Source of the DNA: Coccinella septempunctata | Lineage: Eukaryota; Arthropoda; Insecta; Coleoptera; Coccinellidae | Assembly (NCBI RefSeq): GCF_907165205.1 | Contig: NC_058193.1 | Location: 38,209,021 to 38,273,020, forward strand | DNA: 64,000 bases | Direction of reading: 5' to 3' | Shown: positions 25,072 through 37,095 of the stretch, piece by piece | Numbering within the stretch: the stretch's first letter is position 1 | How the letters are laid out: the number at the start of each line of letters is the position of its first letter | The notes under the pieces: model-generated | Database searches by the model: none | Seen by the model: only the letters and a program-made list of their open reading frames with translations | Told to the model about the DNA's origin: nothing | Program-made: the position numbers and the translations under genes

Positions 25072-26810
25072 CAATTGACAAAGTTAAGGAAGAATTCTAT
25101 AAACACTGTGATGAAAATAGAATTAGCAATCTTCAAGTATACCCCTTGTTTGCGTCTGTCACAAAACCACGTTTAATTAACACGGTACCATTGATTTAAT
25201 ACTGCATTGTGTATGCCTGTGATTGTGTAGGTTTTATTTGTTAATTTTTGTACATAAGTGATGTTTTTTTACTCGGATCATGTGACTCATTACATCTATT
25301 TTAGTTATCGGATGATCTCTACTGAAGAGAAATGATTGATCAAATTTATGTGAACGTGCATAACATGTATTATATTGTCAAATACATTTTGATGTGCAAT
25401 GTAGCATACGAAAATCAGTCCAGAGAAAATTGAGATATACTTTAATTGTATATTATATGGTGTCTCAAATGTAATTTCTCATCCTTCATCTTCCATAAGT
25501 TACAACATTGAAAAACTGAAAATAATTAAAAATCAAAAGTATACCATTAAAAAATAACAAAAAAAAAATATTTTGATCTGATAATTGATAATGAAATCAT
25601 TATTTCGTATTTATATCATGGAAAAAGTTGAGAAAATATATTTGGCATAACCTATGTATATTTTCTCTGAATATTTCGGAGAACATTTTAAAATTTTTTA
25701 TATGAAGTTAATTGTTTAAACATTTTTATATTTGATTGTTATTGTACCACAGTTGTTTTTGTCTCAGTTATTTCTGGTTTATCTTGCATCTTAGGAAATG
25801 TGTACTCATTTGTGAATATCATCTATTATTTAAATAGTAATTTAAGACACCCAGATAGAACGCTAGCAGAGTTAATAGTTTATGATGATCTTAATTAAGG
25901 ACATAACCCTGTGATGTTGACTGAGATTTTGTTAGGAATATTTCAGGTTTTAATTTTTTCTAGGTTAACTGTGATACATTGAAGCTATATGAATTTGTGA
26001 ATAATTTTAACTTTGTATTGTTTGTTTGATTAACAAACATAAGAATATGGATCTCAAAAACCCTGCTCTAAATTGATTACTTTTCCAAGTTACCCTGTTG
26101 CCAAGTTTGCACGAAAGTGGAAGTACAAAGGAATAGCTATTTTCATACAACTACTATAAGAATTGGATAATCTGAACATTTCTTGTTTCTAAATTTCTTG
26201 TAAACTTGGTTGCTTAATAAAGGTCACACGTGAAAAAATCAACTTGAAGTATTTCTAAATTGCATGATAAAAAGTAGCTTAGAAAATCTTAGGAAGATCG
26301 TCAGAAGTAAATCTCACGATAGCAGTTTGACTATGATGAATAACACCAATGTTCAAGCAAGCTTGTTTGAGATTACCGTTTTTCTGATGTTGCTCTATAG
26401 TTTAGATATTTTCAATTGAAAATAAGTGTTAAAAACTACTGCATTAAAGTTCAAAATAAGAAGATGTTCAATAGATGATTTTCACCATTTTTTTTTCATA
26501 CTTTCCTGAAGGATAAAACTGATGTGTATAGATAAAAATACCTAATATATTCTGAATATTTTATCCAAGAACCAAATGATACAATAATAATATACAAATT
26601 AACAGAAGAGTCACCGATGACCTCTTAATATAATTGCTTTTAATTTTGTGCACTCTTTAGTTTTTCTTTCAGGAACCCATATCTGTATTGTACATAGGTG
26701 AATTTTGTATATATTTCTCTGAACACTGAAATTTTTCTACACTCATTTGAAGAATGTATTAAAAAATATGTTCCCATATACTTGAAATAAAAATTTTCCA
26801 TTACCTATTT
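25072..26810 (+). other. Phactr 3' UTR
   Basis: About 1.7 kb of AT-rich sequence without coding potential between the Phactr stop and the AATAAA at 26786-26791. Intermediate polyadenylation sites are possible. Confidence 0.6.
26786..26791 (+). terminator. Polyadenylation signal of Phactr
   Basis: AATAAA, followed by a T-rich tract. The convergent logjam signal is about 230 bp further on. Confidence 0.65.
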
Positions 26811-27016
26811 TGTTGGTTCACTTAAAAAACCTGCGTCCAAAAAAAATTCTTCCTCAAATAGGCTATGGAATTTTGAAAGTTGGTATTCTGCTCTTGAAGG
26901 TAATGTTTAGCTTCTACTATAACTTTTGGTAGGTATCTTTTAAATTTGGTAAAACTGTAAAGTTTCAGATAATATTGCAAGGAAAATAAAAGAAAGAGAA
27001 ACAATTAAATAAATAT

Positions 27017-27022
27017 TTTATT
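27017..27022 (-). terminator. Polyadenylation signal of logjam
   Basis: TTTATT on the plus strand (AATAAA on the minus), 257 nt beyond the logjam stop codon. Confidence 0.6.
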
Positions 27023-27278
27023 GTCTTGGAAAACAGTTTACATGTTTTTTGACATGGTTTAAAAAGTATAAATGCACTGTTTCTGGATTTTAAGTCCATA
27101 TGTTTAAAAAAATATTGAATGATTGTTTAATCTCATACATACATCGATGTCTACTCTACCGACATATACAAGGAATAGGTTGAACTTGATTCATTGTCTC
27201 GATATGGAAATGAAAAAAAGTTTAATTTTTCACTTCATGATTGCAAAAATAAATGGATGATTTCAAATATGTACAGTC

Positions 27279-28219
27279 TTATATCCCCATTTTGCCTCTT
27301 CCCACTTTAATATCGAATAATTTTCTGACAAAATAGACTTGAAGTGAGGAGGCTATGAGAATGACAACAATCTGAACAACGGACCAAACAACAACATACG
27401 AATTGTTGGCTTTCAGAATGTTGTGATCCCATTGTTCACGGCCCCTGCTGTGATGTTGGAATTGCAGCATATCATTTATGTTTTTCTCAACTGTTACAAT
27501 GGTATTCTGGAAGAAAATGAATGAGAAATCACCGAAAGAAGTAGTGCTCGGAGTTAACTCAAGCTTTAAATTATTGTTTCATAATTTAGCTGATAAATTC
27601 ACATCTACTTGGCTTTACGTAAAAAATCTATGGAAATATACTCACTGTGAAATTTTCCATGTTGACGTTAAGCTCCTCCACTTCTTTCGTATACTGTTCC
27701 CATAAATTGTACCTGACTACAGTCATATAAATATTCACCAATTTACCAGCAAACCTAGAGAATTGGTTATCGATGCAAACTGAGTAATAACCCCCAGTAA
27801 CTGATTTCTCCTCTTGATATTCACTGCTAGGCTTCCACTGGTAAGGATGTACAATTTGTCCAATGGGGTTTCGTACTGCAAAACCAGCCATTCCATCTCC
27901 CCCTCGAACAACCTGTTGATCGATTCAGATTGGATTAAAAATCTAATGGATTTGTTTCATGTTATTGAAAACTGGAGAAAAACACAAAATGTATAACACC
28001 TACTTGAAAACTGACGTAAAAAGCTGCCCCAGGATTAACATATTGATAATAACAATCTTCTTTGCCTGGATCAATGTGAACTTTATAATCCATAGCAACT
28101 GCAGGCAAGTTTTCATACCATGGTACGGTAGTTTCTTGCGTTTCAGTTTGAATGAAAATACATAAAATGAAGAAAAATATCACAAAGTTGTGAACACTCC
28201 AAGAACACATATTTGCCAT
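27279..28219 (-). CDS. loj: p24/TMED cargo receptor logjam (TMED6-like)
   Basis: Type I membrane protein of the p24 family that sorts cargo in COPI/COPII vesicles between ER and Golgi. Exons on the minus strand: 28219..28004, 27912..27646, 27506..27279, all phase 0, giving 236 residues. A hydrophobic signal peptide (VIFFFILCIF) lies at about 10-24. The GOLD domain starts near residue 45 with YKVHIDPGKEDCYYQYV and continues with VVRGGDGMAGFAVRNP and GGYYSVCIDNQFSRFAGKLV, close to fly logjam as I recall it. A coiled-coil stretch with VEKNINDML follows, then a transmembrane segment at about 199-221 and the short tail RKLFDIKVGRGKMGI. The tail lacks a C-terminal KKXX. Donors GTAGGT and GTGAGT and the CAG acceptors fit. 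It converges with Phactr and is divergent from the arrestin gene. Confidence 0.93.
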
Positions 28220-29223
28220 TTTTCACGGGAAAAAAAATGGAAGATATTTCGATTTATTCAGTGCACTAATTCACTAAATGGATAAATGATACAGAACAGA
28301 AAGGTCGTGCATGGTTTTATTTAGGTAAACAAATTAGTCAAAAAATTTCTTGTTGAAACTCAGCTCATTTGAAACTTCGAATTGAACTCGGAGTTATGAA
28401 CCCACAGCTGCGCTGCCACGCAGTAATTTTCTGTTGACTTGACTTTCTGAATTTTCTGATCTGACAACTTTCACTTCAGAATCAGAATCAGGTCCATTTC
28501 AGGTTCACACAACAATCAACATAACATCTCAATATTTTGTGGTTAAGTAATTAATTAAAACTAAATTAAATGAAAACAACAATTGGTATTTCTTGTATTG
28601 ATACTCAACCCAAAAAATGCATTTGAAAATTGCAACGTTCTCAGATTTAGATTAGTTATTATCGCATTAGCGATTGAGATTAATGACGAGGACGTCTATA
28701 ATTATTATAGATATTTTATATTGTAACTTAAACTCAATAAATGAAAAAAAAATGTAAACATCATTAGTATGAAATACAGAAGCAGCAAGCAGCTCCTGCC
28801 AAACAAGATATAAAATATCTTCTTGCCTCCGCCCTCCGCTGATCTTCGTATTTTCATAACCTTGAAATTATTTTTTCACTGTACCAAAACCAAAAAGTCG
28901 CCTACCAAAATTGTTTATCGAAGTCTGCTTAAATAAAACGATAAAACTTTTCGCTTTGAGTGTTTCAGAGTTGAAAAAATATTGTATTATCATTGAACTA
29001 AATCAACAGAGCATAATTATTCGTAGGTATATTTGCGTCTTCACAGGATTAAGATTAGATTTGAAAATCTCTTGCAGTGTATATTATAATTACAATAAAA
29101 TAACGTTTAGCTGTTCGCTCAGTTTTCTATCGCAATTACGTTGAATCAAAGTAGTATCATCTAGAAGAATTATATAATATAATATCATGAATTTGATCCA
29201 CTTTATTTACAGGGTAAATCAGA
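28220..29223. other. Divergent intergenic region, logjam/arrestin
   Basis: About 1 kb between two head-to-head starts, probably holding both promoters and 5' leaders. AT-rich; no TATA or repeat is clear enough to name. An exon of the arrestin 5' UTR could lie here. Confidence 0.4.
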
Positions 29224-30717
29224 ATGTCTTGTACAGTCTTCTTGGATGGCGGCCCCCATTATTCGGGTGGAGAAGTTCGTGGCAGGCTTGAATGTTCTTT
29301 TCACAAATCTGAAAAAGTCAGGGGTATAAAAATACGTGCTATTGGAGAGGAGCACACAGAATGGATTGATACCGAGAACCATTATGATGAAAGCCTGAAA
29401 AAATATATAACAGTTTCTTATCCTTGTACTGGGGACAACAATTTGTTTAATTTTGAAATTATGCTTTTTGGTGGTAGTGGAGAAACCTATTTAGGACCTG
29501 GTAATGTGTTTTTTTTTTAGTTTTTTCTAATATAAATTTTTGAAGATGCAGTCAACACTTTCCTTTTAGGAATTTTTAACTATCCATTTTCATTCCAATT
29601 GCCTCCGAATCTACCATCTAGCTTCACCAATCAACACGGATACATCCGTTATGGTGTTAGAGGTATTATTGATATTCCTTGGGGATTGGACTATGAGAGC
29701 ACACAGAACTTTGAGTTGGTTTCTCCGATCGACTTGAATACTTTTCCAATGGAATGTTTTCAACCCGTCTCTAGATCTGATAGTAAAACAGTCTGTTGCT
29801 GGTGTTGCTCGCAAGGTGATATCAGTCTTGATATAAATATCAATAAAACTGCTTTTATACCTGGAGAGAGTGTAAAGTTGTTTCTGACTTTAACGAACAT
29901 GTCAAATTCAAATGTGGAAGAAGTTAACGCAATATTTCAACAGTACCTTAAAAGCAAAGTTGAGCTTCCCAAGCATGATTTTAAGGAAGATAAGTTTGAG
30001 TTTAGTCGCAAAAGTTTGTCTGGAGTCGGAGCACATGGTGAGATAAAAACATTAAAAAATTTAATCATGGTTAAGGAGCTGCGATTTGATTTTAGGTGAG
30101 AATAAGTATGATATGGAACTTCTTATCCCAGCTCCAGCCCCATATCCAAACTTAAATCGAAGCAGTCTCTTTGAAATTTCCTATGACATAGAAATATGTG
30201 CTGTCATCAGTGGTTGCCATTCAAACATGGAGCTTAGTTTCAATGTGGAAATCGGCCATATTCAACATCAGAGCCAAACTGCTGAGTCTTATGCACCACC
30301 TCCGACTGAAGGAACCATTTCTCCTTATCCTAATACTGCACCAGCATATCCGTATCCAACAGCCTCCCAGCCTACAGCGCCTATCATTGGAGGACCTAAC
30401 GCAGGTGAGAAAATGCCTTTATTATATTTTACGAGTTGAATTGATACATTGGTCGGTTTGGTCTATTTTCAGGTGCCCCATACCCTCAGATATCTCAACC
30501 AACTGGTCCACCATACCCCACCGGCTCTGGTTCTGGAGCTGCCTACCCTCCTGACTACCAATCAGTTTATCCGGGAGGTCCGCCAAAATCACCATCGTTT
30601 GCTAACTTGAAAGAACAAGAAGCTTTCGGTGAAGTCAAGCAGGCCCCTTCAGCACCTCCAGCTACTAATGAGCTTCCCCCATCTTATGAGTACGCATCTA
30701 AAAATGAGAATAAGTAA
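29224..30717 (+). CDS. Arrestin domain-containing protein (ARRDC-like)
   Basis: Alpha-arrestin adaptor that links membrane cargo to Nedd4-family ubiquitin ligases. Exons 29224..29500, 29570..30037, 30096..30404 and 30473..30717 give 432 residues, all junctions phase 1. Arrestin-N covers about 1-155, with VRGRLECSF, KVRGIKIRAIGEEHTEW and YIRYGVRGIIDIPW. The linker TVCCWCC (about 166-172) is the Cys cluster typical of ARRDC proteins. Arrestin-C covers about 175-315. The tail is Pro/Tyr-rich and holds two PPxY motifs, PPDY (377-380) and PPSY (420-423), for WW-domain binding. The 58-nt intron 30038-30095 (G|GTGAGA ... TTTTAG) is required, since reading through reaches a stop at 30097. The start at 29224 is the first ATG of the domain; its length is near the usual size of the family. 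Confidence 0.92.
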
Positions 30718-31520
30718 AATTTTCAATCTGAATTCCAGTCAAGTTATACGATATGTATTTCTCTCGAATTTAATTCGTTTCAATTACTGATATATATATA
30801 TGATGTGCCTATACTGTTAATTCTGAATCTGACTCGAATTTTAAATAACTGGCACAAAACTCATATTTAGATATGTTGCAAGTTTTTAAATTTTACAACG
30901 GTGCTATAAGAACAAATATATTTTAAGGTTATCTTGATGATATTATGTCAAGTTCATACAGGTTTTATTCATGTTTGATTCAATTGATCCCAGTGATGTT
31001 TTGACTTGTTAACTCATTTTTGTTTGTTTGTCATTTTGGAAAGTTTTATTTTAATGTTGATTGCGAAATTTTGATTATATTTATTTTAGACACATCACAT
31101 TCAACTTGTCAATGTTGAAAAAATTTGTTTGAAAAAGATAAAGACGAAAGTGATGTTAATTGCTGATTCCTAGAAAATCCTAAAATTTCTTTGTCTTTTG
31201 TATACTAGAATTAGCAGAAACATTGTAGTTATATAATATTTTTTCTACTCAAACGTATATGTGATAAGAGTAAAGTATATTTTGTATCGTCACTTTGGGG
31301 AGGCAAACCATTCATGATTGAGATTGGACTCAAATTTATGAGTTTTTACATCTTAACGAACGAAAAAGCTTTGTTGGCTTTTTTGTAATATTGATACTTG
31401 ATTTTGATTGCATAAGAAGCTTCATCGACATAATTTTGCATGTATGTACTCCTTCAACAATGTTTTTTTTTGGCAGTTTTTTTCAATATGTTTTCATGAA
31501 ATAAATATATATATATATAT
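30718..31520 (+). other. Arrestin gene 3' UTR
   Basis: Non-coding AT-rich sequence ending near AATAAA at 31500-31505, which runs into a short (AT)n tract. About 430 bp separate it from the stop of the convergent minus-strand exon; that gene may polyadenylate near TTTATT at 31707-31712. Confidence 0.5.
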
Positions 31521-31941
31521 ACATCTCAGAATCGATAGATATCCTCTCAATCTACATCTTTGAAATCAGAAACATTCCATTCCTTCGTCATTCTGCTGAA
31601 ATCATATTTTGCAGAAGAAAAACTCATTGAAATGCGAGATTAGTAATATGGTCGTTAGGGGGAGTTTAGCGACAAAAGATTTCTTCTTTGATATCAGATA
31701 TGACATTTTATTGTAGTTTTCTGTATTTGTACTAAAATTAGAGCATCATTTATTGTTTTACATAATACTTAAGAATATGAGAAATCCTTTGTTAAAAAGA
31801 GAATAATTCGAGACGATCGATTCAGATATTTAATTAGATCTGGAAATGATCCAATAAGTATTCTTGTTTTTTCCTGTCATTATACCGTGAATCTCACAGT
31901 TTGCTAAAACTTGATTGGAATGAGCAATGGCCGTTCTATGG

Positions 31942-32312
31942 TTAAAACTTGCATACTTGGCATTCCTTAGGCCATGTTGATATTTTCATCTTTGTTTTAC
32001 CTAATGAACTAGAAGAAGACGGAAATACATCAGCAGCGCTTAGATCTAATTCTGGAACATAGTATTTGTTTGATGCTTTCACTTTTGTCTTTGGATAACG
32101 CGTCATGATTGCGATATTATGCTTAGAGTTGTGATAAAAATAAAGAAATGCAAGCCCAACTATATTAAGCAGTAAATATAGCACTTCTAAGAAGACTTGA
32201 ATCAAATGTGGGTCCAACGTTGATGTGTATTTTTCGCGAAAATATTCAAGATATGTTAGTAATCCAGCATTCCTAGCATTCTTAGGTAGGTATAATGCAC
32301 CATTTTGGATGA
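31942..32312 (-). CDS. Last exon of an unrecognised single-pass membrane protein
   Basis: On the minus strand, acceptor GAATTTCAG ends at 32313 and is followed by 122 in-frame codons and a stop. There is no ATG in a suitable place, so this is the final exon of a longer gene whose earlier exons I could not find. The peptide opens with NGALYLPKNARNAGLL and LEYFREKY. It then has one clear transmembrane segment (VLYLLLNIVGLAFLYFY), a basic patch (TRYPKTKVKASNKYY), a Ser run and a cysteine-containing C-terminus. The order suggests a membrane anchor with an 80-residue tail. I do not recognise the family. Its upstream exons must lie beyond 32312, so the intronless TEAD reading frame may sit inside one of its introns on the opposite strand. 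Confidence 0.5.
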
Positions 32313-32463
32313 CTGAAATTCTTACTTAAAAGTTTCAAAAATTTCAGTTCTCGCAAGCTGAAAGTGAATTTTGCCTTGCTGCATCAAATTTCATACTGGA
32401 GGAATATTAAACCATTCTACTGCTGAACCAAAAGTAGGCTACACTTTATCCTTAAAGGTCAAT

Positions 32464-32583
32464 TAAGTTTTTTCATCCTGTCTACCTGCAACTAACAAAA
32501 TTTCGTCTCCGTGGACTCCAGTTACCGGCCCCGCCGATACAAAGGCGGGGGCCCCAGATGGAAAAAACCTTGATGTTGGAGAT
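32464..32583 (+). other. Conserved TEAD codons upstream of the first ATG
   Basis: In the frame of the TEAD open reading frame, codons from about 32488 to 32583 encode a peptide that includes SSPWTPVTGP and GKNLDVGD. Both match the N-terminal part of insect Scalloped proteins as I recall them (SPWTPV and KNLDVGDMSDDE). No ATG lies in this stretch, and the frame is closed by TAA at 32464-32466. The coding match is real, but how it would be translated is open. Confidence 0.7.
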
Positions 32584-33666
32584 ATGAGTGATGATGAGAG
32601 AGATTTGGCTGCAGCTGATGCAGAGGGGGTATGGAGTCCAGATATTGAACAAAGTTTTCAAGAGGCTCTAGCTATATACCCACCTTGTGGTAGAAGAAAA
32701 ATTATTCTATCAGATGAAGGAAAAATGTATGGAAGAAATGAACTGATTGCAAGGTACATAAAACTTCGGACTGGCAAAACGAGAACACGAAAACAGGTTA
32801 GTTCCCATATTCAGGTATTAGCTCGGAGAAAATTACGTGAAATTCAAGCAAAACTCAAAGTGCAATTCTGGCAGCCTGGCTTACAACCAGGGACATCACA
32901 AGATGTCAAACCCTTCACGCAGGCAGCTTACCCAACTAAACCTGCAACAGCTGTGTCTGCAGGTGAAGTTGGTGCTCTTCAAGAGCCTCCACCTCCAGTT
33001 TGGGAAGGTCGTGCAATAGCTACACATAAATTAAGACTTGTTGAATTTTCTGCGTTCATGGAGTCTCAAAATAGAGAAGAAGCATATCAGCGTCATCTCT
33101 TTGTTCACATAGGTGGACCCGCTTTATCATATTCAGATCCCTTATTAGAAGCTGTTGATGTTCGGCAAATATATGACAAATTTCCAGAAAAAAAAGGAGG
33201 ACTGAAAGAATTATATGATAAAGGACCTCAAAATGCCTTTTTCCTTGTGAAATTTTGGGCTGATCTCAATTCTAATTTTCAAGATGAGGCTGGTGCTTTT
33301 TATGGTGTGACTAGTTCATATGAAAGTAATGAGAATATGATCATTACATGTTCTACAAAAGTTTGTTCATTTGGGAAACAGGTTGTTGAAAAGGTCGAGA
33401 CAGAATATGCTAGATTTGAGAATGGCCGTTTTGTATACAGGATTCATAGGAGTCCAATGTGTGAATATATGATAAATTTCATTCATAAACTGAAACACTT
33501 GCCAGAAAAATATATGATGAACAGCGTTTTGGAGAACTTCACAATTTTACAAGTGGTGAGCAATCGTGATACTCAGGAGACTCTCCTTTGTACAGCTTAT
33601 GTATTTGAAGTGTCCACATCAGAACATGGAGCCCAGCACCATATCTACAGACTCATAAAAGATTGA
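32584..33666 (+). CDS. sd: Scalloped/TEAD transcription factor, intronless
   Basis: DNA-binding partner of Yorkie/YAP at the end of the Hippo pathway, nuclear. A single uninterrupted reading frame of 360 residues. The TEA domain (about 16-88) includes GVWSPDIEQSFQEALAIYPP, GRNELIARYIKLRTGKTRTR and KQVSSHIQVLARRK. The YAP-binding domain runs from about 147 to the end, with KLRLVEFSAF, QIYDKFPEKKGG, FGKQVVEKVETEYARFENGR, SPMCEYMINFIHKLKHLPEK and the terminal HHIYRLIKD. The linker has the insect form KVQFWQPGLQPGTSQDVKPF. There are no stops or frameshifts, so the product should be functional. Scalloped genes I know of have many introns, so the absence of any here suggests a retrocopy or wholesale intron loss. 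Conserved codons continue upstream of this ATG, so 32584 may not be the true start. Confidence 0.93.
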   Translation: MSDDERDLAAADAEGVWSPDIEQSFQEALAIYPPCGRRKIILSDEGKMYGRNELIARYIKLRTGKTRTRKQVSSHIQVLARRKLREIQAKLKVQFWQPGLQPGTSQDVKPFTQAAYPTKPATAVSAGEVGALQEPPPPVWEGRAIATHKLRLVEFSAFMESQNREEAYQRHLFVHIGGPALSYSDPLLEAVDVRQIYDKFPEKKGGLKELYDKGPQNAFFLVKFWADLNSNFQDEAGAFYGVTSSYESNENMIITCSTKVCSFGKQVVEKVETEYARFENGRFVYRIHRSPMCEYMINFIHKLKHLPEKYMMNSVLENFTILQVVSNRDTQETLLCTAYVFEVSTSEHGAQHHIYRLIKD

Positions 33667-36600
33667 GGGGCCAAAACTTTGGGGCTCTTAAGATCCCTGC
33701 ATAATCTGAAAGTATTAAAAATTTTGTTCCTTTGGTTTTTAGCCAAATACTGAAAATCTGAAAATATTGAGTAGCTAAGTGGAAAAAACCATTGTAATGT
33801 ACAAAATCCCCTTTAAAATTTATTTTATGAAGTATTTTCTACCTTAGAAATTTTGAAAGATTGTGTGGGATGCTCCTTTTGATCAAAAAGATGCTCCATT
33901 CACTTCAGTGCCTACACTAAACTAGTATTATTAATAATGTAAACATAAGTATAGTTTTAAACAGAGGATGGAATTCCTTTTGTCTTCTCTCTTAAAGCTT
34001 TATTGCCAACTGATAACCAGTGCAGATTTTTCTTTGATGAAAAACCGACTGAAATTCAAATAAGAACAGGAAACTCAAGAGTTATTCAGAAATAGTTGAT
34101 AGGCAGCAGGTGTTTTAGTTTAAACATGCTTAATTGTTGACAATAGGCTCAAAGTATACTTGAATGTTGACGAAATTGCAACTATATTTTCAAATTATTG
34201 AAAAAAAAAGGTATTTTAAATAGTGATGTTATTTATAAAATTATATTTTTACCTTGTGTGTAATCTTTATTATTATATACTTAGAGATCTTTATTTTATT
34301 TGTATATTTGAGTTTTAATGAATAATTTTTAATATTATTTATTTTTTGCCTGTAGATTTTTCTACAATGCAGCTAACTAAATCTAAGCTTATATGTATAC
34401 TAACAATACAAATCAGTGATTTTTTCAATAATTCTCATCTTGATAATATTATGATGAAATGTACAGTATTGAAAAGAAAGGATTCTTAATTCATGACATT
34501 TTTTCATGGTTAAACTTCTGTTTTTTCATTTGGAAATGCATTAAATTCAAAAAAGGGATTTTTTCTGGTCTTGAGTGTAGTTATTTGGTGAATTCAATAT
34601 TTTTACCTTCATAGCTTTAGACAATAACATCTTATCATATTAACCCAATAGGTTTAATTCTGACTTCATAAGTTTGCCTTTTTCTGTCTTTAGGAAAAAT
34701 CCCTTATATATAGATAATATGTATGTGTAATCAGAATGTATATGACATGCATCATATTTTTTATTGAGTTGGGTGATCTCAAGGTGCTATTATATGCAAT
34801 CCCTGAAAAAATCATATCCAATAAGAAAAATATGGAGTTTTGAGAGAAGACTGTGAATTTCGTTTTCAGATTCATGTACTTTCTCCAAGGATCCGAATAT
34901 ACATACTTAATTATTTGAGTGCATTATAATTTTATTATTTCCTAGGCTATGTTGCAATATGAAAACATTCATCCCAAGGGTTTCTATAGAAATTAAGAGT
35001 TATCTTTATTTTAAATTATTTTATTCAATGATATTAAATTGATCTCATAAAACATCTGGGTAATAAAAGTATTTCACGAACTGGCTTAACCGTAAAAATA
35101 CCATTTCAGATTTCAAATGATGATATAGTTCAAAAATTTCCTCATAGAAAATATGATTGTTTTCAGAAGACAGTGGACCAGTATGTGATTGTTATTATCA
35201 ATATTATTTCCATTTTTGAGAGATAGAGTACAGTCCATTGTCTCATTGGTATTTCAGACATCTATTTCTTTCAGTTTTTCTTTTCTATGGGAAGTTTTAT
35301 GAACATGAATGATCAATTTGTTTTATTGAATAGATGTGGCCAATACTTGATGAAAATCCATTATGAAATTGATGACTAGATTACTTTTCCCCATGAATTT
35401 TTATAAATACACATGTTTCAATGGTAAAATAGCACCTGACTGAAGTTGTAATTTCACTTTACCCACCTGCTGTTGTAACAAAGAAATGTGTGCAGTTTTA
35501 TAAAATGTTCATTGAGTTTTTCTTTGTTATGAGATTGATCAATTTCGTTGTGTATATAAAATTTAGTCAATTGTTATAATCAAGAGCCCAAAATTATTTT
35601 CAATTGTCCCTTGGGTTAAATGTTATATTGATTTCGATAATTGAATGTAATTAAAATAAATTAGTGATTTTTGGAAATTGCCATGTGATTTGTATAGCAA
35701 ATGCCTGATATCTCGAAAAAAAGGTGGCTGCAAATAAAGTTTTATGGAAAAAAATTTCGTCAATCATTTTTGAGACTGGATTTATATCCTGAAGTGAAAT
35801 GAAAAAATCAAAGTCTGAACTCTTAAAAAAAGAGCTGGAAAGTTGAAATTTTCAGGTTAAGACGATAGTTTTGGAGTCTTACGCCAATTTATGTTCTCGT
35901 GAATTCAAGTTTGGAAGGTTGTCAAAATTTTTTGAATATGGTATTACTAAAAAAATTTCGGAAGTATTAGGAAAATATATTGTTTTTCTGATGAGGGTAG
36001 TTCGGTATATCTGAATTTGAACAGGCGCGCGAAAACTTCTGACTCACGTCAATGCTATCCCTATTTTTTCTCTGACAGCTGTGGGGTGAAGCTGTACGTG
36101 GGCGGAACAAAAGGTATTTCTCGTCCACTGAAGCTTGCAAGTCTATTGAAAGCAAGCTGCAGCTGTTCAAAGTTCAATATTTCAGTTTAATGATGGATTT
36201 ATAATTCTTCAACAATATTGTTTGCACTTGCATATTGAAGCTTATAATTTGATTTGTATATATTTGAATTACAAATCAACGGTAGGAAGCTGCTTTTTAT
36301 GAGAAGAATTTCAAATTTCTTGCAAATCCTATATAGGATTACCTGAGAAAAAGGAAAAGTATATTCGAAAAATTCAAATAGTGTCAGGGAAAACAACAGC
36401 GCAAGAGGAATAATTTTATACAGTTAATTATGCAATTAAAACTGATTTGATGGTGACGAAAGAATTTGTAATCGGAAATCCCACTCTATCAGCAGAAACT
36501 AAAGATTCTACCGCATTTCGACAAGAAGCGCTGACCAAAATGATTTTCCACTAATGAAAATTGATTTTTAAAAATTTGTAGAAGTCTGGGAAATCTACAT

Positions 36601-36840
36601 AATTTCCAGCAGCGTAGCTTACGTAAATTTAAGAAAATTCTCGAAAACAGCAAAATCGATTCACTTTTTTTGAAACAATCGGGTCGTTAATCTCAGTTTT
36701 TCATCTAGATTTGATTGCTTGCTGCACTAGAGGCTAATACGCTGATATGAATTTGAAATCCTTTTTATTTTTAGGAGATGCTTCAATTCAAAAGCATTTA
36801 ATTTCCTTGACGTCACAATATTATTGTCTATGTTCGACAT
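33667..36840 (+). other. TEAD 3' UTR and intergenic DNA
   Basis: Long AT-rich stretch without supportable genes. AATAAA occurs at 35655-35660 and 35733-35738, and a run of nine A follows 34199. Either could mark the end of the TEAD transcript. Small open frames near 34690 and 35967-36396 on the minus strand show nothing recognisable. Confidence 0.4.
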
Positions 36841-36845
36841 GCGCG

Positions 36846-36853
36846 TATATAAA
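36846..36853 (+). promoter_or_regulatory. TATA box of IFRD1
   Basis: TATATAAA in a locally GC-flanked context (GCGCG before it), about 240 bp upstream of the IFRD1 start codon. Transcription would begin near 36876-36880 if the usual spacing applies. Confidence 0.5.
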
Positions 36854-37095
36854 TTGCCTACATCAAACGTCAAACTTGATCATACGTCCTTGCTAACTCA
36901 TTTCGGTGAGTTGACGAAAACTTGGGTCGCCCGAAAAAATCATGATATTGAGCTTTTACAATAAATTAAATATAGTTCAATGTCAAGAGTGCAGTATAAG
37001 TGACAAAAGAAGAAATAGTTTACCTTCTTGATCAAGTGTTAAATTAGCCGTTTCGTTTAGCAAATTTAAAAGTACCTTCAAGTTTATTTTCCAAT

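Noticed and set aside
31502..31525. (AT)n tract after the arrestin polyadenylation signal
   Set aside because: Ordinary short microsatellite with no evident role.
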